Assembly: GCF_028656955.1 (NCBI RefSeq)
Contig: NZ_JAMDGY010000026.1
Coordinates: 60,905-124,904 of the forward strand
Direction: 5' to 3'
DNA length: 64,000 bases
Origin: Pseudomonas fontis
GTDB lineage: Bacteria > Pseudomonadota > Gammaproteobacteria > Pseudomonadales > Pseudomonadaceae
Shown here: positions 41,567-55,317 of the stretch, in pieces
Layout of the letters: the number at the start of each line of letters is the position of its first letter
Numbering within the stretch: the first letter of the stretch is position 1
Position numbers and translations under genes: made by a program
Notes under the pieces: model-generated
The model's database searches: none
Told to the model about the DNA's origin: nothing
What the model saw: the letters and a program-made list of their open reading frames with translations, nothing else

Positions 41567-43090
41567 TCAAGTCGTCAGGGTCCGCAGCAGGTTCTTGTAG
41601 TCCTCGCGAATATCCGCGTCGGATTCCTTGAGTTCGTTGATCTTGCGGCACGCATGCAACACGGTGGTGTGGTCGCGGCCGCCGAAGACGTCGCCGATTT
41701 CGGGCAGGCTGTGGTTGGTCAGTTCCTTGGACAAGGCCATGGCAACCTGACGCGGCCGTGCAACCGAGCGCGAACGACGCTTGGACAGCAGATCGGAGAT
41801 CTTGATCTTGTAGTACTCGGCAACGGTCCGCTGGATGTTATCCACACTGACCAGCTTGTCCTGCAGTGCCAGAAGATCCTTGAGCGATTCGCGAATCAGC
41901 TCGATGGTGATGTCACGGCCCATGAAGTGCGAGTGGGCGATTACCCGCTTCAATGCACCTTCAAGTTCACGCACGTTGGAGCGAATGCGCTGGGCGATGA
42001 AGAATGCGGCGTCATGCGGCAAATCGACTTTGGCCTGGTCGGCCTTCTTCATCAGGATCGCGACGCGGGTTTCCAGTTCCGGTGGCTCGACGGCGACCGT
42101 CAGGCCCCAGCCGAAGCGCGACTTCAGGCGCTCTTCCAGGCCTTCGATTTCCTTCGGGTAGCGGTCACTGGTCAGGATGACCTGCTGGCCGCCTTCAAGA
42201 AGGGCGTTGAAGGTGTGGAAAAACTCTTCCTGCGAACGCTCTTTACGGGCAAAGAACTGGATATCGTCGATCAGCAATGCATCGACCGAACGGTAGAAAC
42301 GCTTGAATTCGTTGATGGCGTTGAGTTGCAGCGCCTTGACCATGTCCGCGACGAAACGCTCGGAATGCAGGTAGACCACCTTGGCATTCGGGTTCTTCTT
42401 GAGCAGGTGGTTACCCACAGCATGCATCAAGTGCGTTTTACCCAAGCCGACGCCGCCATACAGGAACAGCGGGTTGTAGCCGTGCTTCGGGTTGTCGGCC
42501 ACCTGCCAGGCCGCAGCGCGGGCCAGCTGGTTGGACTTGCCTTCGACGAAGTTCTCGAAGGTAAAGGTACGGTTCAGGTAACTGGTGTGCTTGAGCGCAC
42601 CTTCTACCTGCACGGTGCGCTGTTCGGTGCGGTTATTCACAGGCACGGCATTACCCGATTCGCCCATGGAGTCGAAGCTGTCACGCGAAGGTGCATTTTC
42701 GACTTCAGCCACAGCAGCAACGGGAGCAGCCACAGGCGCCTTGGCAACCGGCTGGTTGACCACGGCCGCTTGCACGGCTTGGGCCTGGGAGGCAGCCGCC
42801 GCCGCAGCCAGTGGCGCGTTAGGGGCGGCACGTGGGGCTGAACTGCGACGGCTTCCTATTAATAAGGAAAGCGCAGGCGCCATACCGCTGCCGTGTTCGC
42901 CGAGCAACTCGAGCAAACGGCCCAGGTACTTCTCATTGACCCAATCGAGAACAAAACGGTTAGGCGCATACACGCGCAACTCGTCGCCTTCGGCTTCGAC
43001 CTGTAGCGGACGGATCCAGGTGTTGAATTGCTGGGCAGGCAGTTCATCGCGCAGAAGCTCCACGCACTGCTGCCAAAGTTCCACTGACAC
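41567..43090 (-). CDS. dnaA: Chromosomal replication initiator DnaA
   Basis: 507 residues from GTG 43090, giving [20 protein letters not shown] after the initiator; an AGGGG lies about 8 bases upstream. Domain I (1-90), an Ala/Pro-rich linker (about 95-165), AAA+ domain with Walker [14 protein letters not shown], and domain IV with the DnaA signature [20 protein letters not shown] that binds TTATCCACA. A longer frame to 43165 lacks a ribosome site. One perfect DnaA box lies within its own coding sequence (41838-41846). Confidence 0.99.
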   Translation of the reverse strand: MSVELWQQCVELLRDELPAQQFNTWIRPLQVEAEGDELRVYAPNRFVLDWVNEKYLGRLLELLGEHGSGMAPALSLLIGSRRSSAPRAAPNAPLAAAAAASQAQAVQAAVVNQPVAKAPVAAPVAAVAEVENAPSRDSFDSMGESGNAVPVNNRTEQRTVQVEGALKHTSYLNRTFTFENFVEGKSNQLARAAAWQVADNPKHGYNPLFLYGGVGLGKTHLMHAVGNHLLKKNPNAKVVYLHSERFVADMVKALQLNAINEFKRFYRSVDALLIDDIQFFARKERSQEEFFHTFNALLEGGQQVILTSDRYPKEIEGLEERLKSRFGWGLTVAVEPPELETRVAILMKKADQAKVDLPHDAAFFIAQRIRSNVRELEGALKRVIAHSHFMGRDITIELIRESLKDLLALQDKLVSVDNIQRTVAEYYKIKISDLLSKRRSRSVARPRQVAMALSKELTNHSLPEIGDVFGGRDHTTVLHACRKINELKESDADIREDYKNLLRTLTT

Positions 43091-43701
43091 GGATATCCCC
43101 TGAGTTGAAAGCCGGTGAGGCAAAAACAAGCAGCCATTGTACCCACCGACCGCGTACTTATCCACACGCAGGTGCGTCGAGGATGGCGATAAATCAGCAG
43201 GTTAGTGACCCAAATGCCCTTCCAAGGCTGTGAATAAGCTCTGTGGATAACCGTACCTGAGCCCTTTGCACAACCCGGGGCTGAAACCAGTGGATAACTC
43301 GCCTGTTGATAAGTAGCCTTTTTATCCACCGCTTATCCGCGTGCACAGCACAGCCAGAGCACCGCTTTCCGACAGTGTTTCAGATCTCTGTACAGTACGT
43401 AATTAAAGGGCTGTAGAATTCTATCCACAGAAATCGGCTACATAAGATCTATAAGATTTACAGAAAAGCTTTAAATACCTTTCCTTTCTTTTTTCTATGT
43501 TTAAGCCTTCGTTGACCTTTCCGACCCCCCTTCACCAACCTCAAGCAGACGAAAGGTAGGGGATGGGTGAAAGGGAAGGAATTCGCCGTTACAAGGAAAA
43601 GCTGGTTGGAAATTGACCTACGGCCTTGCTTTCTCTAGAATCGCCGGTCTCTTAAAACGGGGGCCATTCCGGCCCGTTGTGGACGAACCAGGTAACACGC
43701 C
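43091..43701. other. oriC: Origin of replication oriC (dnaA-rpmH region)
   Basis: 611 bases without a gene. DnaA boxes: perfect at 43158-43166 and 43242-43250; near matches at 43229-43237 (TGTGAATAA), 43289-43297, 43304-43312 (TGTTGATAA), 43322-43330 (TTATCCACC) and 43421-43429 (CTATCCACA). An AT-rich stretch follows at about 43430-43505, suitable for unwinding, with GATC-containing segments. The dnaA promoter must lie in the left part and the rpmH promoter (43613-43641) at the right. This is the known Pseudomonas oriC position. Confidence 0.93.
43613..43641 (+). promoter_or_regulatory. Sigma-70 promoter of rpmH-rnpA-yidD-yidC
   Basis: TTGACC, a 17-base spacer, then TAGAAT; 60 bases upstream of the rpmH start. 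It is a strong match with optimal spacing. Confidence 0.82.
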
Positions 43702-43836
43702 ATGAAACGTACTTTCCAACCAAGCACCATCAAGCGCGCCCGCACTCACGGTTTCCGTGCACGTATGGCCACCAAAAACGGCCGTGCAGTTCTGTCGCGT
43801 CGTCGCGCCAAAGGCCGTAAGCGTCTGGCAGTTTGA
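43702..43836 (+). CDS. rpmH: 50S ribosomal protein L34
   Basis: 44 residues, very basic: [20 protein letters not shown], then [23 protein letters not shown]. It matches L34 over its whole length. It is the first gene after oriC on the right replichore side and precedes rnpA, the arrangement found in nearly all bacteria. It is transcribed from the promoter at 43613-43641. Confidence 0.99.
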
Positions 43837-43849
43837 TTTTTCGGCACAG

Positions 43850-44254
43850 GTGGTGAGTCAGGACTTCAGTCGGGAAAAGCGTCTGCTGACCCCCCGACAT
43901 TTCAAAGCGGTCTTCGACTCGCCATCCGGCAAGGTACCCGGCAAGAATCTTTTGCTCCTTGCTCGCGAGAACGGTCTGGATCATCCCCGCCTGGGGCTTG
44001 TGATCGGGAAAAAGAGCGTAAAGCTCTCCGTTCAGCGAAACCGCCTGAAACGTTTGATGCGCGATTCGTTTCGCCTGCACCAGCAATTGCTTGTGGGCTG
44101 GGACATCGTAATCGTCGCGCGCAAAGGGTTAGGTGAGATAGAAAACCCAGAATTGCACCAACACTTTGGCAAACTCTGGAAGCGCCTTGCACGCAGTCGG
44201 CCCGCTCCAGTGGTTAACAGCGAATCTGTAGGGGTAGACCATCCAGATGCGTAA
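43850..44254 (+). CDS. rnpA: Ribonuclease P protein component
   Basis: 134 residues from GTG 43850 ([20 protein letters not shown]); a GTG one codon later is also possible. The conserved RNR motif region is [16 protein letters not shown]. The protein binds M1 RNA for 5' processing of tRNA. The longer frame to 43757 overlaps rpmH in another frame and is rejected. It overlaps yidD by 8 bases. Confidence 0.97.
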   Translation: MVSQDFSREKRLLTPRHFKAVFDSPSGKVPGKNLLLLARENGLDHPRLGLVIGKKSVKLSVQRNRLKRLMRDSFRLHQQLLVGWDIVIVARKGLGEIENPELHQHFGKLWKRLARSRPAPVVNSESVGVDHPDA

Positions 44255-44492
44255 ACTGGCACTCGTTCCGATCCAGTTTTACCGTTATGCCATTAGTCCT
44301 CTGATGGCCAGCCACTGTCGTTTCTACCCGAGTTGCTCCTGCTATGCGTATGAAGCCATCGAGTCTCATGGCCTTTTACGCGGCGGGTGGCTGACCGTTC
44401 GTCGGCTTGGGCGTTGTCATCCGTGGAATGCCGGCGGTTATGACCCGGTTCCGCCTGCTTCTTCTTCCCGTACTTCTTCGATAGCCGAGTAA
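44247..44492 (+). CDS. yidD: Membrane protein insertion efficiency factor YidD
   Basis: 81 residues with the DUF37 signature: [20 protein letters not shown] followed by [12 protein letters not shown], then [24 protein letters not shown]. It is a small amphipathic peripheral inner-membrane protein thought to aid YidC-dependent insertion. It sits between rnpA (8-base overlap) and yidC (2-base gap). Confidence 0.97.
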   Translation: MRKLALVPIQFYRYAISPLMASHCRFYPSCSCYAYEAIESHGLLRGGWLTVRRLGRCHPWNAGGYDPVPPASSSRTSSIAE

Positions 44493-44494
44493 TC

Positions 44495-46174
44495 ATGGAT
44501 ATTAAACGCACGATCCTGATCGCCGCCCTGGCAATCGTGTCCTATGTCATGGTCCTCAAGTGGAACCAGGACTACGGCCAGGCTGCCTTGCCGACTCAGA
44601 ATGTTGCTGCCAGCAATGTCGCACCGTCCGTTCCGGGCACCGTGACCGCCGGTAACACTGGCGCCAGCGCCGATGTGCCGAGTGCCAACAGCGAATCCAG
44701 CCCCGCTGAACTCGCGCCAGTTGTGGTCAGCAAAGACCTGATTCGGGTCAAGACCGATGTACTCGATGTGGCTATCGATCCAAACGGCGGTGACATCGCG
44801 CAACTGACCTTGCCGAAATACCCGCGTCGCCAGGACCATCCGGATATTCCGTTCCAGCTGTTCGATAACGGCGGCGAGCGTACCTACCTGGCACAAAGTG
44901 GCCTGACCGGCGTCAATGGCCCGGATGCACGCGCTTCCGGTCGTCCGCTGTATGCCGCCGAGCAAAAAAGCTTCCAGATGGCCGATGGTCAGGACCAACT
45001 GGTCGTCGACCTGAAGTTCAGCGACAACGGTGTCAACTACATCAAGCGCTTCAGCTTCAAGCGCGGTGAGTACGACCTGAAGGTCAGCTACCTGATCGAC
45101 AACCAGAGCGCTCAGCCCTGGACCGGCAACCTGTTCGCGCAACTGAAGCGTGACGCCAGCTCCGATCCTTCGTCGAGCACCGCCACCGGCACCGCGACCT
45201 ACCTGGGTGCGGCCCTGTGGACAAGTGCCGAGCCGTACAAGAAAGTGTCGATGAAAGATATCGACAAGGGCAGCCTGAAAGAAAACGTTACCGGTGGTTG
45301 GGTAGCGTGGCTGCAGCACTACTTCGTGACCGCCTGGATTCCAAGCTCGGCTGACAACAACATTGTCCAGACCCGCAAAGACAGCCAGGGCAACTACATC
45401 ATTGGCTTCACCGGCCCTGCGCTGAACGTTGCGCCAGGTGCCCAGGCTGAAACCAGCGCCATGCTGTATGCCGGTCCGAAGATCCAGTCCAAGCTCAAAG
45501 AGTTGTCCCCGGGCCTGGAACTGACCGTCGACTACGGCATCCTGTGGTTCATTGCCCAGCCGATCTTCTGGTTGCTGCAACATATCCACAGCCTGCTCGG
45601 CAACTGGGGCTGGTCGATCATCGCCCTGACCATGCTGATCAAGCTGCTGTTCTTCCCGCTGTCCGCTGCCAGCTACAAGTCGATGGCGCGCATGCGTGCC
45701 GTGGCACCGAAACTGGCTGCACTGAAAGAACAACATGGCGACGACCGGCAGAAAATGTCGCAGGCCATGATGGAGCTGTACAAGAAAGAGAAGATCAACC
45801 CGCTGGGCGGCTGCTTGCCGATCCTGGTGCAGATGCCGGTCTTCCTTTCGCTGTACTGGGTACTCCTGGAAAGCGTTGAAATGCGCCAGGCCCCTTGGAT
45901 GTTCTGGATTACCGACCTGTCGATCAAGGATCCGTTCTTCATCCTGCCGATCATCATGGGCGCCACCATGTTCATCCAGCAGCGCCTGAACCCGACACCG
46001 CCGGATCCGATGCAGGCCAAGGTGATGAAGCTGATGCCGATCATCTTCACCTTCTTCTTCCTGTGGTTCCCGGCTGGTCTGGTCCTGTACTGGGTTGTGA
46101 ACAACTGCTTGTCGATCGCACAGCAGTGGTACATTACCCGCAAGGTCGAGGCAGCTACCAAAGCCGCTGCTTAA
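44495..46174 (+). CDS. yidC: Membrane protein insertase YidC
   Basis: 559 residues. N-terminal helix (ILIAALAIVSYVMVLKW), a large periplasmic beta domain (about 60-340), then five membrane segments in the conserved C-terminal 60kD_IMP domain, from YGILWFIAQPIFWLL onward with NWGWSIIALTMLIKLLFFPL. YidC inserts and folds inner-membrane proteins with or without SecYEG. The operon ends with a terminator at 46200-46223. Confidence 0.98.
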   Translation: MDIKRTILIAALAIVSYVMVLKWNQDYGQAALPTQNVAASNVAPSVPGTVTAGNTGASADVPSANSESSPAELAPVVVSKDLIRVKTDVLDVAIDPNGGDIAQLTLPKYPRRQDHPDIPFQLFDNGGERTYLAQSGLTGVNGPDARASGRPLYAAEQKSFQMADGQDQLVVDLKFSDNGVNYIKRFSFKRGEYDLKVSYLIDNQSAQPWTGNLFAQLKRDASSDPSSSTATGTATYLGAALWTSAEPYKKVSMKDIDKGSLKENVTGGWVAWLQHYFVTAWIPSSADNNIVQTRKDSQGNYIIGFTGPALNVAPGAQAETSAMLYAGPKIQSKLKELSPGLELTVDYGILWFIAQPIFWLLQHIHSLLGNWGWSIIALTMLIKLLFFPLSAASYKSMARMRAVAPKLAALKEQHGDDRQKMSQAMMELYKKEKINPLGGCLPILVQMPVFLSLYWVLLESVEMRQAPWMFWITDLSIKDPFFILPIIMGATMFIQQRLNPTPPDPMQAKVMKLMPIIFTFFFLWFPAGLVLYWVVNNCLSIAQQWYITRKVEAATKAAA

Positions 46175-46199
46175 CGGGTTAGCCAGCTAACCTGTGGAT

Positions 46200-46223
46200 A
46201 AACGCCCCCTCGTGGGGCGTTTT
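46200..46223 (+). terminator. Rho-independent terminator after yidC
   Basis: Stem ACGCCCC / GGGGCGT with loop of 5 and flanking AA/TTTT. A perfect DnaA 9-mer (46193-46201) overlaps its left edge. Confidence 0.85.
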
Positions 46224-46257
46224 GCTATCTGTCGTTTTTGTCCTGAGGCCTACGACC

Positions 46258-47628
46258 ATGAATGTTCGTCGTGAAACCATCGTCGCCATTGCTACTGCCC
46301 AAGGCCGTGGCGGGGTGGGAATTGTGCGTATTTCCGGGCCGCTGGCGAGCCAGGCCGGGTTGGCCATCACCGGCCGCACGCTGACCCCGCGGCATGCCCA
46401 CTATGGTGCGTTTCGCAGTGATGACGAGTTGGTGCTCGATGAAGGCATCGCCTTGTACTTCCCCGGGCCGAACTCGTTCACCGGCGAAGATGTCCTCGAA
46501 TTGCAGGGGCATGGCGGGCCGGTGGTGCTCGATATGTTGCTGCAACGCTGTGTACAACTTGGCTGCCGCCTGGCTCGGCCGGGTGAATTCAGCGAGCGCG
46601 CATTCCTCAACGACAAGCTCGACCTGGCGCAAGCCGAGGCCATCGCCGACCTGATCGAGGCCAGTTCGACCCAGGCGGCACGCAATGCCTTGCGTTCGTT
46701 GCAGGGTGAATTCTCCCGTCGTGTGGATAACCTCACCGAGAAATTGATCAGCCTGCGGATCTATGTGGAAGCGGCCATCGACTTTCCCGAGGAAGAAATC
46801 GACTTTCTCGCCGATGGCCACGTGCTCAGCATGCTCGATGATGTTCGCGCCAACTTGTCCACAGTGCAGCGTGAGGCCGGGCAGGGTGCCTTGTTGCGCG
46901 ACGGCATGACCGTGGTGATTGCCGGTCGTCCGAATGCCGGCAAGTCGAGCCTGCTCAACGTCCTCGCCGGTCGCGAAGCGGCAATCGTCACGGACATCGC
47001 CGGCACCACGCGGGATATTCTGCGCGAACATATCCACATCGATGGCATGCCCCTGCACGTGGTGGACACCGCCGGCCTGCGCGATACCGATGACCATGTG
47101 GAAAAAATCGGCGTGGAACGTGCGCTGAAGGCGATCAATGAAGCGGACCGTGTGCTGCTGGTGGTTGACTCAACCGCCCCTGAAGCCAGCGATCCTTTCG
47201 CCCTGTGGCCGGAATTTCTCGACCAACGGCCAGATCCGGCCAAGGTCACGCTGATCCGCAACAAGGCGGACCTCAGTGGTGAAGCCGTGGCGGTGGAGCA
47301 ATGTGAGGATGGCCACGTCACCATCACCCTGAGTGCCAAGGACAGCGATACCGGGCTCGAGCTGCTGCGCGAACACCTCAAGGCCTGCATGGGTTATGAA
47401 CAGACCTCTGAAAGCAGCTTCAGCGCGCGCAGGCGCCACCTGGATGCCCTGCGCCAGGCCAGTGAACATCTTGAGCACGGTCGCGCCCAGTTGACCCTGG
47501 CAGGCGCTGGCGAGCTGTTGGCGGAAGATCTGCGTCAGGCACAGCAAGCATTGGGTGAAATTACCGGTGCGTTCAGCTCGGACGACCTGTTGGGCCGCAT
47601 CTTCTCCAGTTTCTGCATCGGCAAGTAG
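46258..47628 (+). CDS. mnmE: tRNA uridine-5-carboxymethylaminomethyl modification GTPase
   Basis: 456 residues (also called trmE). N-terminal folate-binding domain ([22 protein letters not shown]), a G domain with [20 protein letters not shown] and [10 protein letters not shown], switch DTAGLRD, and the C-terminal CIGK ending with the essential Cys. With MnmG it makes cmnm5U34 in tRNA wobble positions. ATG 46258 is preferred to an upstream in-frame start at 46222, which lies within the terminator. Confidence 0.98.
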   Translation: MNVRRETIVAIATAQGRGGVGIVRISGPLASQAGLAITGRTLTPRHAHYGAFRSDDELVLDEGIALYFPGPNSFTGEDVLELQGHGGPVVLDMLLQRCVQLGCRLARPGEFSERAFLNDKLDLAQAEAIADLIEASSTQAARNALRSLQGEFSRRVDNLTEKLISLRIYVEAAIDFPEEEIDFLADGHVLSMLDDVRANLSTVQREAGQGALLRDGMTVVIAGRPNAGKSSLLNVLAGREAAIVTDIAGTTRDILREHIHIDGMPLHVVDTAGLRDTDDHVEKIGVERALKAINEADRVLLVVDSTAPEASDPFALWPEFLDQRPDPAKVTLIRNKADLSGEAVAVEQCEDGHVTITLSAKDSDTGLELLREHLKACMGYEQTSESSFSARRRHLDALRQASEHLEHGRAQLTLAGAGELLAEDLRQAQQALGEITGAFSSDDLLGRIFSSFCIGK

Positions 47629-48142
47629 CCTGCGTTATCCACAGTCAGGCCTGTTCAAGGCCTGGCTGACCCTCCTGATTTATCCCTCTCCCTGACTTCT
47701 GCAGCAACACCCGGCTCGTTCCCGGTGTATTCGGCTGCCTGTTTTTCCTCTAATTAGCCAAATAAGCCCTGTGGAAAACCCCACCTTAGCTCAGTTGATA
47801 AGTAGGCCTGAAAACTGAAGATAAACCCGCCTGTTGATAAGTAGCCATTTAATCCACAGGCTTAAGCCGCTTATCCAGACCCCTCAGACCCACTAGACCA
47901 CAGACTTTAGGATCTCTGTACAGTACGTGTAATAAGGGCTGTAGAACCTTATCCACAGAAAGGTGCCTCAGTAAGAATAAACATAAAAACAAAGCTTTAA
48001 TAAATTTCTCTCTCTTTATTTCTATTACCGCCACTCATCCACAGGCTGGTTAAATTTTGTGCAAAAGGTTCCTTTAGAGGGGGGTAAGTCCCTATACTTG
48101 TCCGCTATCCCTTTTTTTATTCCCGAAACAGGCACGAGGTGC
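47629..48142. other. Second DnaA-box-rich, origin-like region (mnmE-mnmG)
   Basis: 514 bases without a gene. Perfect DnaA boxes at 47635-47643 and 47949-47957; near matches at 47793-47801, 47832-47840 (TGTTGATAA), 47850-47858, 47871-47879 (TTATCCAGA) and 48035-48043. An AT-rich stretch lies at about 47960-48030. It shares long blocks with oriC (for example GCCTGTTGATAAGTAGCC, GATCTCTGTACAGTACGT and AAAGCTTTAA), in the same order. A TATACT at 48093-48098 may be the mnmG -10. Confidence 0.85.
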
Positions 48143-50034
<1,892 letters not shown>

Positions 50035-50038
<4 letters not shown>

Positions 50039-50685
50039 GTTCGATGGTCACCGACAAACATGCCGAGGAGTTGTCCACAGGCGCCCGCGCACTGGGCCTG
50101 GAGCTCAGTGCCGCGCAGCAGGAGCAACTGCTGGCCTACCTGGCACTTCTGATCAAGTGGAACAAGGCGTATAACCTGACTGCCGTCCGTGATCCGGACG
50201 AGATGGTGTCCCGTCACCTGCTCGACAGCCTGAGCGTGATGGCATTTATCCACAGCGACAGCCCGCGCTGGCTCGATGTCGGCAGCGGCGGCGGTATGCC
50301 AGGTATTCCTTTGGCTATCCTGCACCCTGGCAAAAACGTCACGGTGCTCGACAGCAACGGCAAGAAAACGCGCTTCCTGACCCAGGTCAAACTGGAGCTG
50401 AAGCTGGACAACCTCACGGTTATCCACAAGCGGGTCGAGGAGTTCCAGCCGGAGCTTCCCTTCACCGGAATCATCTCGCGTGCTTTCAGCAGCATGGAAA
50501 ACTTCACCAACTGGACGCGGCACCTGGGTGACGCCCAGACGCAGTGGCTGGCAATGAAAGGGCTGCATCCAGCTGATGAGCTGGTAGCATTGCCGGCAGA
50601 TTTCAAAGTGGATAGCGAGCAGGCCTTGACCGTTCCGGGTTGCCAAGGCCAACGCCATCTGCTGATACTGCGCCGCACGGCATGA
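50035..50685 (+). CDS. rsmG: 16S rRNA (guanine-527-N7)-methyltransferase
   Basis: 216 residues starting at TTG 50035, which overlaps the mnmG stop (TTGA); an ATG at 50044 is a shorter alternative. SAM-binding: [18 protein letters not shown]; other marks are [15 protein letters not shown] and RHLLDSL. Also called gidB. It forms mnmG-rsmG-parA-parB. Two perfect DnaA boxes lie in the gene (50246-50254, 50420-50428). Confidence 0.97.
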
Positions 50686-50703
50686 CTGGGAACACAAGCA
50701 AGA

Positions 50704-51495
50704 ATGGCTAAGGTATTCGCTATCGCGAACCAAAAGGGTGGTGTGGGTAAGACCACCACCTGTATCAATCTGGCCGCATCGCTGGTCGCTACCAAGCGCC
50801 GCGTGCTGCTGATCGATCTCGATCCACAAGGCAACGCCACCATGGGTAGCGGTGTGGATAAACACGTCCTGGAACATTCGGTCTACGACCTGTTGATCGG
50901 CGAGTGCGACCTGGCCCAGGCCATGCACATCTCCGAGCACGGCGGTTACCAGGTGTTGCCGGCCAACCGCGACCTGACCGCCGCCGAGGTGGTGCTGCTG
51001 GAAATGCAGATGAAGGAGAGCCGTCTGCGCACGGCGCTGGCGCCGATCCGGGAGAGTTACGACTACATCCTGATCGACTGCCCGCCGTCGCTGTCCATGC
51101 TGACCCTCAACGCCCTGGTTGCCGCAGATGGCGTGATCATTCCAATGCAATGTGAATACTTTGCCCTGGAAGGTTTGAGCGACCTTGTGGATAACATCAA
51201 GCGCATTGGCGCCAGACTCAATCCACAGCTGAAGATCGAAGGCCTGTTGCGGACCATGTACGACCCGCGCCTGAGCCTGATCAACGATGTCTCTGCGCAG
51301 CTCAAGGAACACTTCGGCGAGCAGCTCTACGACACCGTCATCCCACGCAACATCCGCCTGGCCGAAGCCCCGAGTTTCGGCATGCCGGCCCTGGCGTACG
51401 ACAAGAACTCGCGTGGCGCACTGGCCTACCTTGCGCTGGCCGGTGAACTGGTTCGTCGTCAACGCCGTCAAACCCGCACTGCACAGGCAACTTAA
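50704..51495 (+). CDS. parA: Chromosome partitioning ATPase ParA (Soj)
   Basis: 263 residues. Deviant Walker A: FAIANQKGGVGKTTTCINLA; Walker B: YILIDCPPSLSMLTLNAL. It forms a DNA-bound ATP gradient that pulls the ParB-parS complex. It lies 18 bases after rsmG and 9 before parB. Two perfect DnaA-type 9-mers lie within it (50853-50861, 51186-51194). Confidence 0.98.
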   Translation: MAKVFAIANQKGGVGKTTTCINLAASLVATKRRVLLIDLDPQGNATMGSGVDKHVLEHSVYDLLIGECDLAQAMHISEHGGYQVLPANRDLTAAEVVLLEMQMKESRLRTALAPIRESYDYILIDCPPSLSMLTLNALVAADGVIIPMQCEYFALEGLSDLVDNIKRIGARLNPQLKIEGLLRTMYDPRLSLINDVSAQLKEHFGEQLYDTVIPRNIRLAEAPSFGMPALAYDKNSRGALAYLALAGELVRRQRRQTRTAQAT

Positions 51496-51504
51496 GGAAT
51501 CCGC

Positions 51505-52377
51505 ATGGCCGTTAAGAAACGAGGTCTCGGACGTGGGTTGGATGCACTGCTGAGTGGTCCGACTGTCAGCGCGCTCGAAGAGCAGGCTGTCAAAGTCGAC
51601 CAGAACGAACTGCAACACCTGCCTCTGGACCTGATCGAGCGTGGCAAGTACCAGCCACGCCGGGACATGGACCCACAGGCGCTCGAAGAATTGGCGCACT
51701 CGATCAAGAGCCAGGGCGTCATGCAACCGATCGTGGTTCGCCCGATTGGCGAGAACCGCTACGAAATCATCGCCGGCGAACGCCGCTGGCGCGCCAGCCA
51801 GCAGGCCGGCATGGAAACCATCCCGGCGATGGTGCGCGACGTACCCGATGAAGCGGCCATTGCCATGGCCCTGATCGAGAACATCCAGCGCGAAGACCTC
51901 AACCCCGTGGAAGAGGCCATTGCCCTGCAGCGTCTGCAGCAGGAATTCCAGCTGACCCAGCAACAGGTCGCCGATGCCGTCGGTAAGTCGCGGGTAACCG
52001 TGGCGAACCTGCTACGCTTGATCTCGCTGCCGGAAGTCATCAAGACCATGCTGTCCCACGGCGACCTGGAGATGGGCCATGCCCGTGCACTCCTCGGTTT
52101 GCCCGAAGATCAGCAGGTTGAAGGGGCGCGACACGTTGTCGCACGCGGCCTCACGGTACGTCAGACCGAGGCTCTGGTACGCCAGTGGCTGAGCGGCAAG
52201 CCTGAGCCGGTCGAAGCGGCGAAGCCCGATCCGGACATTACCCGCCTTGAACAGCGTCTGGCAGAGCGTTTGGGCTCTTCCGTACAGATTCGCCATGGCA
52301 ACAAGGGCAAGGGCCAGTTGGTAATTCGTTACAACTCGTTAGATGAGTTGCAAGGTGTACTGGCCCACATCCGCTGA
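51505..52377 (+). CDS. parB: Chromosome partitioning protein ParB (Spo0J)
   Basis: 290 residues. N-terminal basic GRGLDALLS segment contacts ParA, followed by the CTPase/ParB domain with GENRYEIIAGERRWRAS and the HTH (QQQVADAVGKSRVTVANLLRL), then a C-terminal dimer domain (HGNKGKGQLVIRYNSLDELQ). It binds parS sites; three candidates lie between 36.8 and 40 kb. Confidence 0.98.
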   Translation: MAVKKRGLGRGLDALLSGPTVSALEEQAVKVDQNELQHLPLDLIERGKYQPRRDMDPQALEELAHSIKSQGVMQPIVVRPIGENRYEIIAGERRWRASQQAGMETIPAMVRDVPDEAAIAMALIENIQREDLNPVEEAIALQRLQQEFQLTQQQVADAVGKSRVTVANLLRLISLPEVIKTMLSHGDLEMGHARALLGLPEDQQVEGARHVVARGLTVRQTEALVRQWLSGKPEPVEAAKPDPDITRLEQRLAERLGSSVQIRHGNKGKGQLVIRYNSLDELQGVLAHIR

Positions 52378-52422
52378 AACAATTGCATTTGTAGCGTGCA
52401 GTCGGAAATCACTACCCGGCAG

Positions 52423-52451
52423 TTGAATAGGGGTCCAAGCGCCCCTATACT
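52423..52451 (+). promoter_or_regulatory. Sigma-70 promoter of the atp operon
   Basis: TTGAAT, 17 bases, TATACT. The spacer holds an inverted repeat AGGGG-N8-CCCCT (52429-52446). It lies 76 bases upstream of atpI. Confidence 0.78.
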
Positions 52452-52526
52452 CTGCGCGCATTTTGTCGGCACAAATTATGCCAAGTCATAGTTGACTGGT
52501 TGGCCGACTTTTGAGGAGCAGTTGTG

Positions 52527-53820
<1,294 letters not shown>

Positions 53821-53948
53821 GACCGCCTGGCGTGTCTGATGACCCTTTCGCCAGCACGGGGGAGGGTCGAAAACGTCCGCAAGGGCAGCTGTAAAAAACG
53901 ATTTTGTTTTACCGCTTCAAACTAAAAAACCTAACCAATACGACGTAA

Positions 53949-54221
<273 letters not shown>

Positions 54222-54276
54222 TCACTCGATTTTCGAGTGTGTGGTGTGATGGACTAAGAACGAGCGAGGTGTTGGC

Positions 54277-54747
54277 GTGAACATTAATGCAACCCTGATT
54301 GGCCAGTCCGTTGCGTTCTTCATCTTTGTACTGTTCTGCATGAAGTTCGTGTGGCCTCCGGTCATCGCGGCATTGCAAGAACGTCAGAAGAAGATCGCGG
54401 ATGGATTGGACGCTGCCAACCGAGCAGCTCGCGACCTGGAGTTGGCCCAAGATAAAGCGGGTCAACAACTGCGCGAAGCTAAGGCTCAGGCAGCTGAAAT
54501 CGTAGAGCAAGCGAAGAAGCGCGGTGCTCAGATCGTCGAGGAAGCCCGTGATCAGGCCCGCGTCGAAGCTGACCGTGTGAAAGCTCAGGCTCTGGCCGAG
54601 ATCGAACAGGAACTGAACGGTGTCAAAGACGCGCTGCGCGCCCAAGTGGGTAGCCTGGCCGTTGAAGGCGCTGAAAAGATCCTTGGCGCCACAATCGATC
54701 AAAACGCGCATGCGGAGCTGGTTAACAAACTGGCCGCTGAAATTTAA
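54277..54747 (+). CDS. atpF: ATP synthase subunit b
   Basis: 156 residues starting at GTG 54277. One N-terminal membrane helix ([20 protein letters not shown]), then a long charged coiled coil that forms the peripheral stalk and ends at delta (LVNKLAAEI). It lies 12 bases before atpH. Confidence 0.97.
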   Translation: MNINATLIGQSVAFFIFVLFCMKFVWPPVIAALQERQKKIADGLDAANRAARDLELAQDKAGQQLREAKAQAAEIVEQAKKRGAQIVEEARDQARVEADRVKAQALAEIEQELNGVKDALRAQVGSLAVEGAEKILGATIDQNAHAELVNKLAAEI

Positions 54748-54759
54748 GCGAGGGCGATC

Positions 54760-55296
54760 ATGGCAGAACTGACCACGTTGGCCCGACCTTACGCTAAGGC
54801 TGCCTTTGAGCACGCCCAGGCCCATCAGCAACTGGCCAATTGGTCAGCCATGCTCGGCCTGGCTGCTGCGGTGTCGCAAGACGACACGATGCAGCGCCTG
54901 CTCAAGGCCCCGCGACTGACGAGCGCACAAAAGGCCGCCACTTTTATTGAAGTGTGCGGTGACAAGTTTGATGCACCGGCACAGAGTTTCATCCAAGTTG
55001 CCGCGGAAAACGAACGTCTCCCGCTGTTGCCGGAGATTTCGGCGTTGTTCGACCTGTACAAGGCCGAGCAAGAGAAATCCGTGGATGTGGACGTCACCAG
55101 TGCTTTTGCATTGAACCAAGAACAGCAAGACAAACTCGCCAAGGTTCTCAGTGCACGGCTCGACCGGGAAGTGCGCCTGCAAGTGTCGGAGGATGCCAGC
55201 TTGATCGGTGGCGTCGTAATCCGCGCCGGCGACCTGGTTATCGATGGCTCAGTGCGCGGCAAAATCGCGAAACTGGCCGAAGCATTGAAATCTTGA
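54760..55296 (+). CDS. atpH: ATP synthase subunit delta
   Basis: 178 residues; N-terminal helical bundle ([20 protein letters not shown]) binds alpha, C-terminal part ([21 protein letters not shown]) joins the b stalk. The [15 protein letters not shown] ending is typical of the OSCP/delta family. Confidence 0.97.
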   Translation: MAELTTLARPYAKAAFEHAQAHQQLANWSAMLGLAAAVSQDDTMQRLLKAPRLTSAQKAATFIEVCGDKFDAPAQSFIQVAAENERLPLLPEISALFDLYKAEQEKSVDVDVTSAFALNQEQQDKLAKVLSARLDREVRLQVSEDASLIGGVVIRAGDLVIDGSVRGKIAKLAEALKS

Positions 55297-55317
55297 GTTT
55301 GAAGGGGCAGCAGAGCA

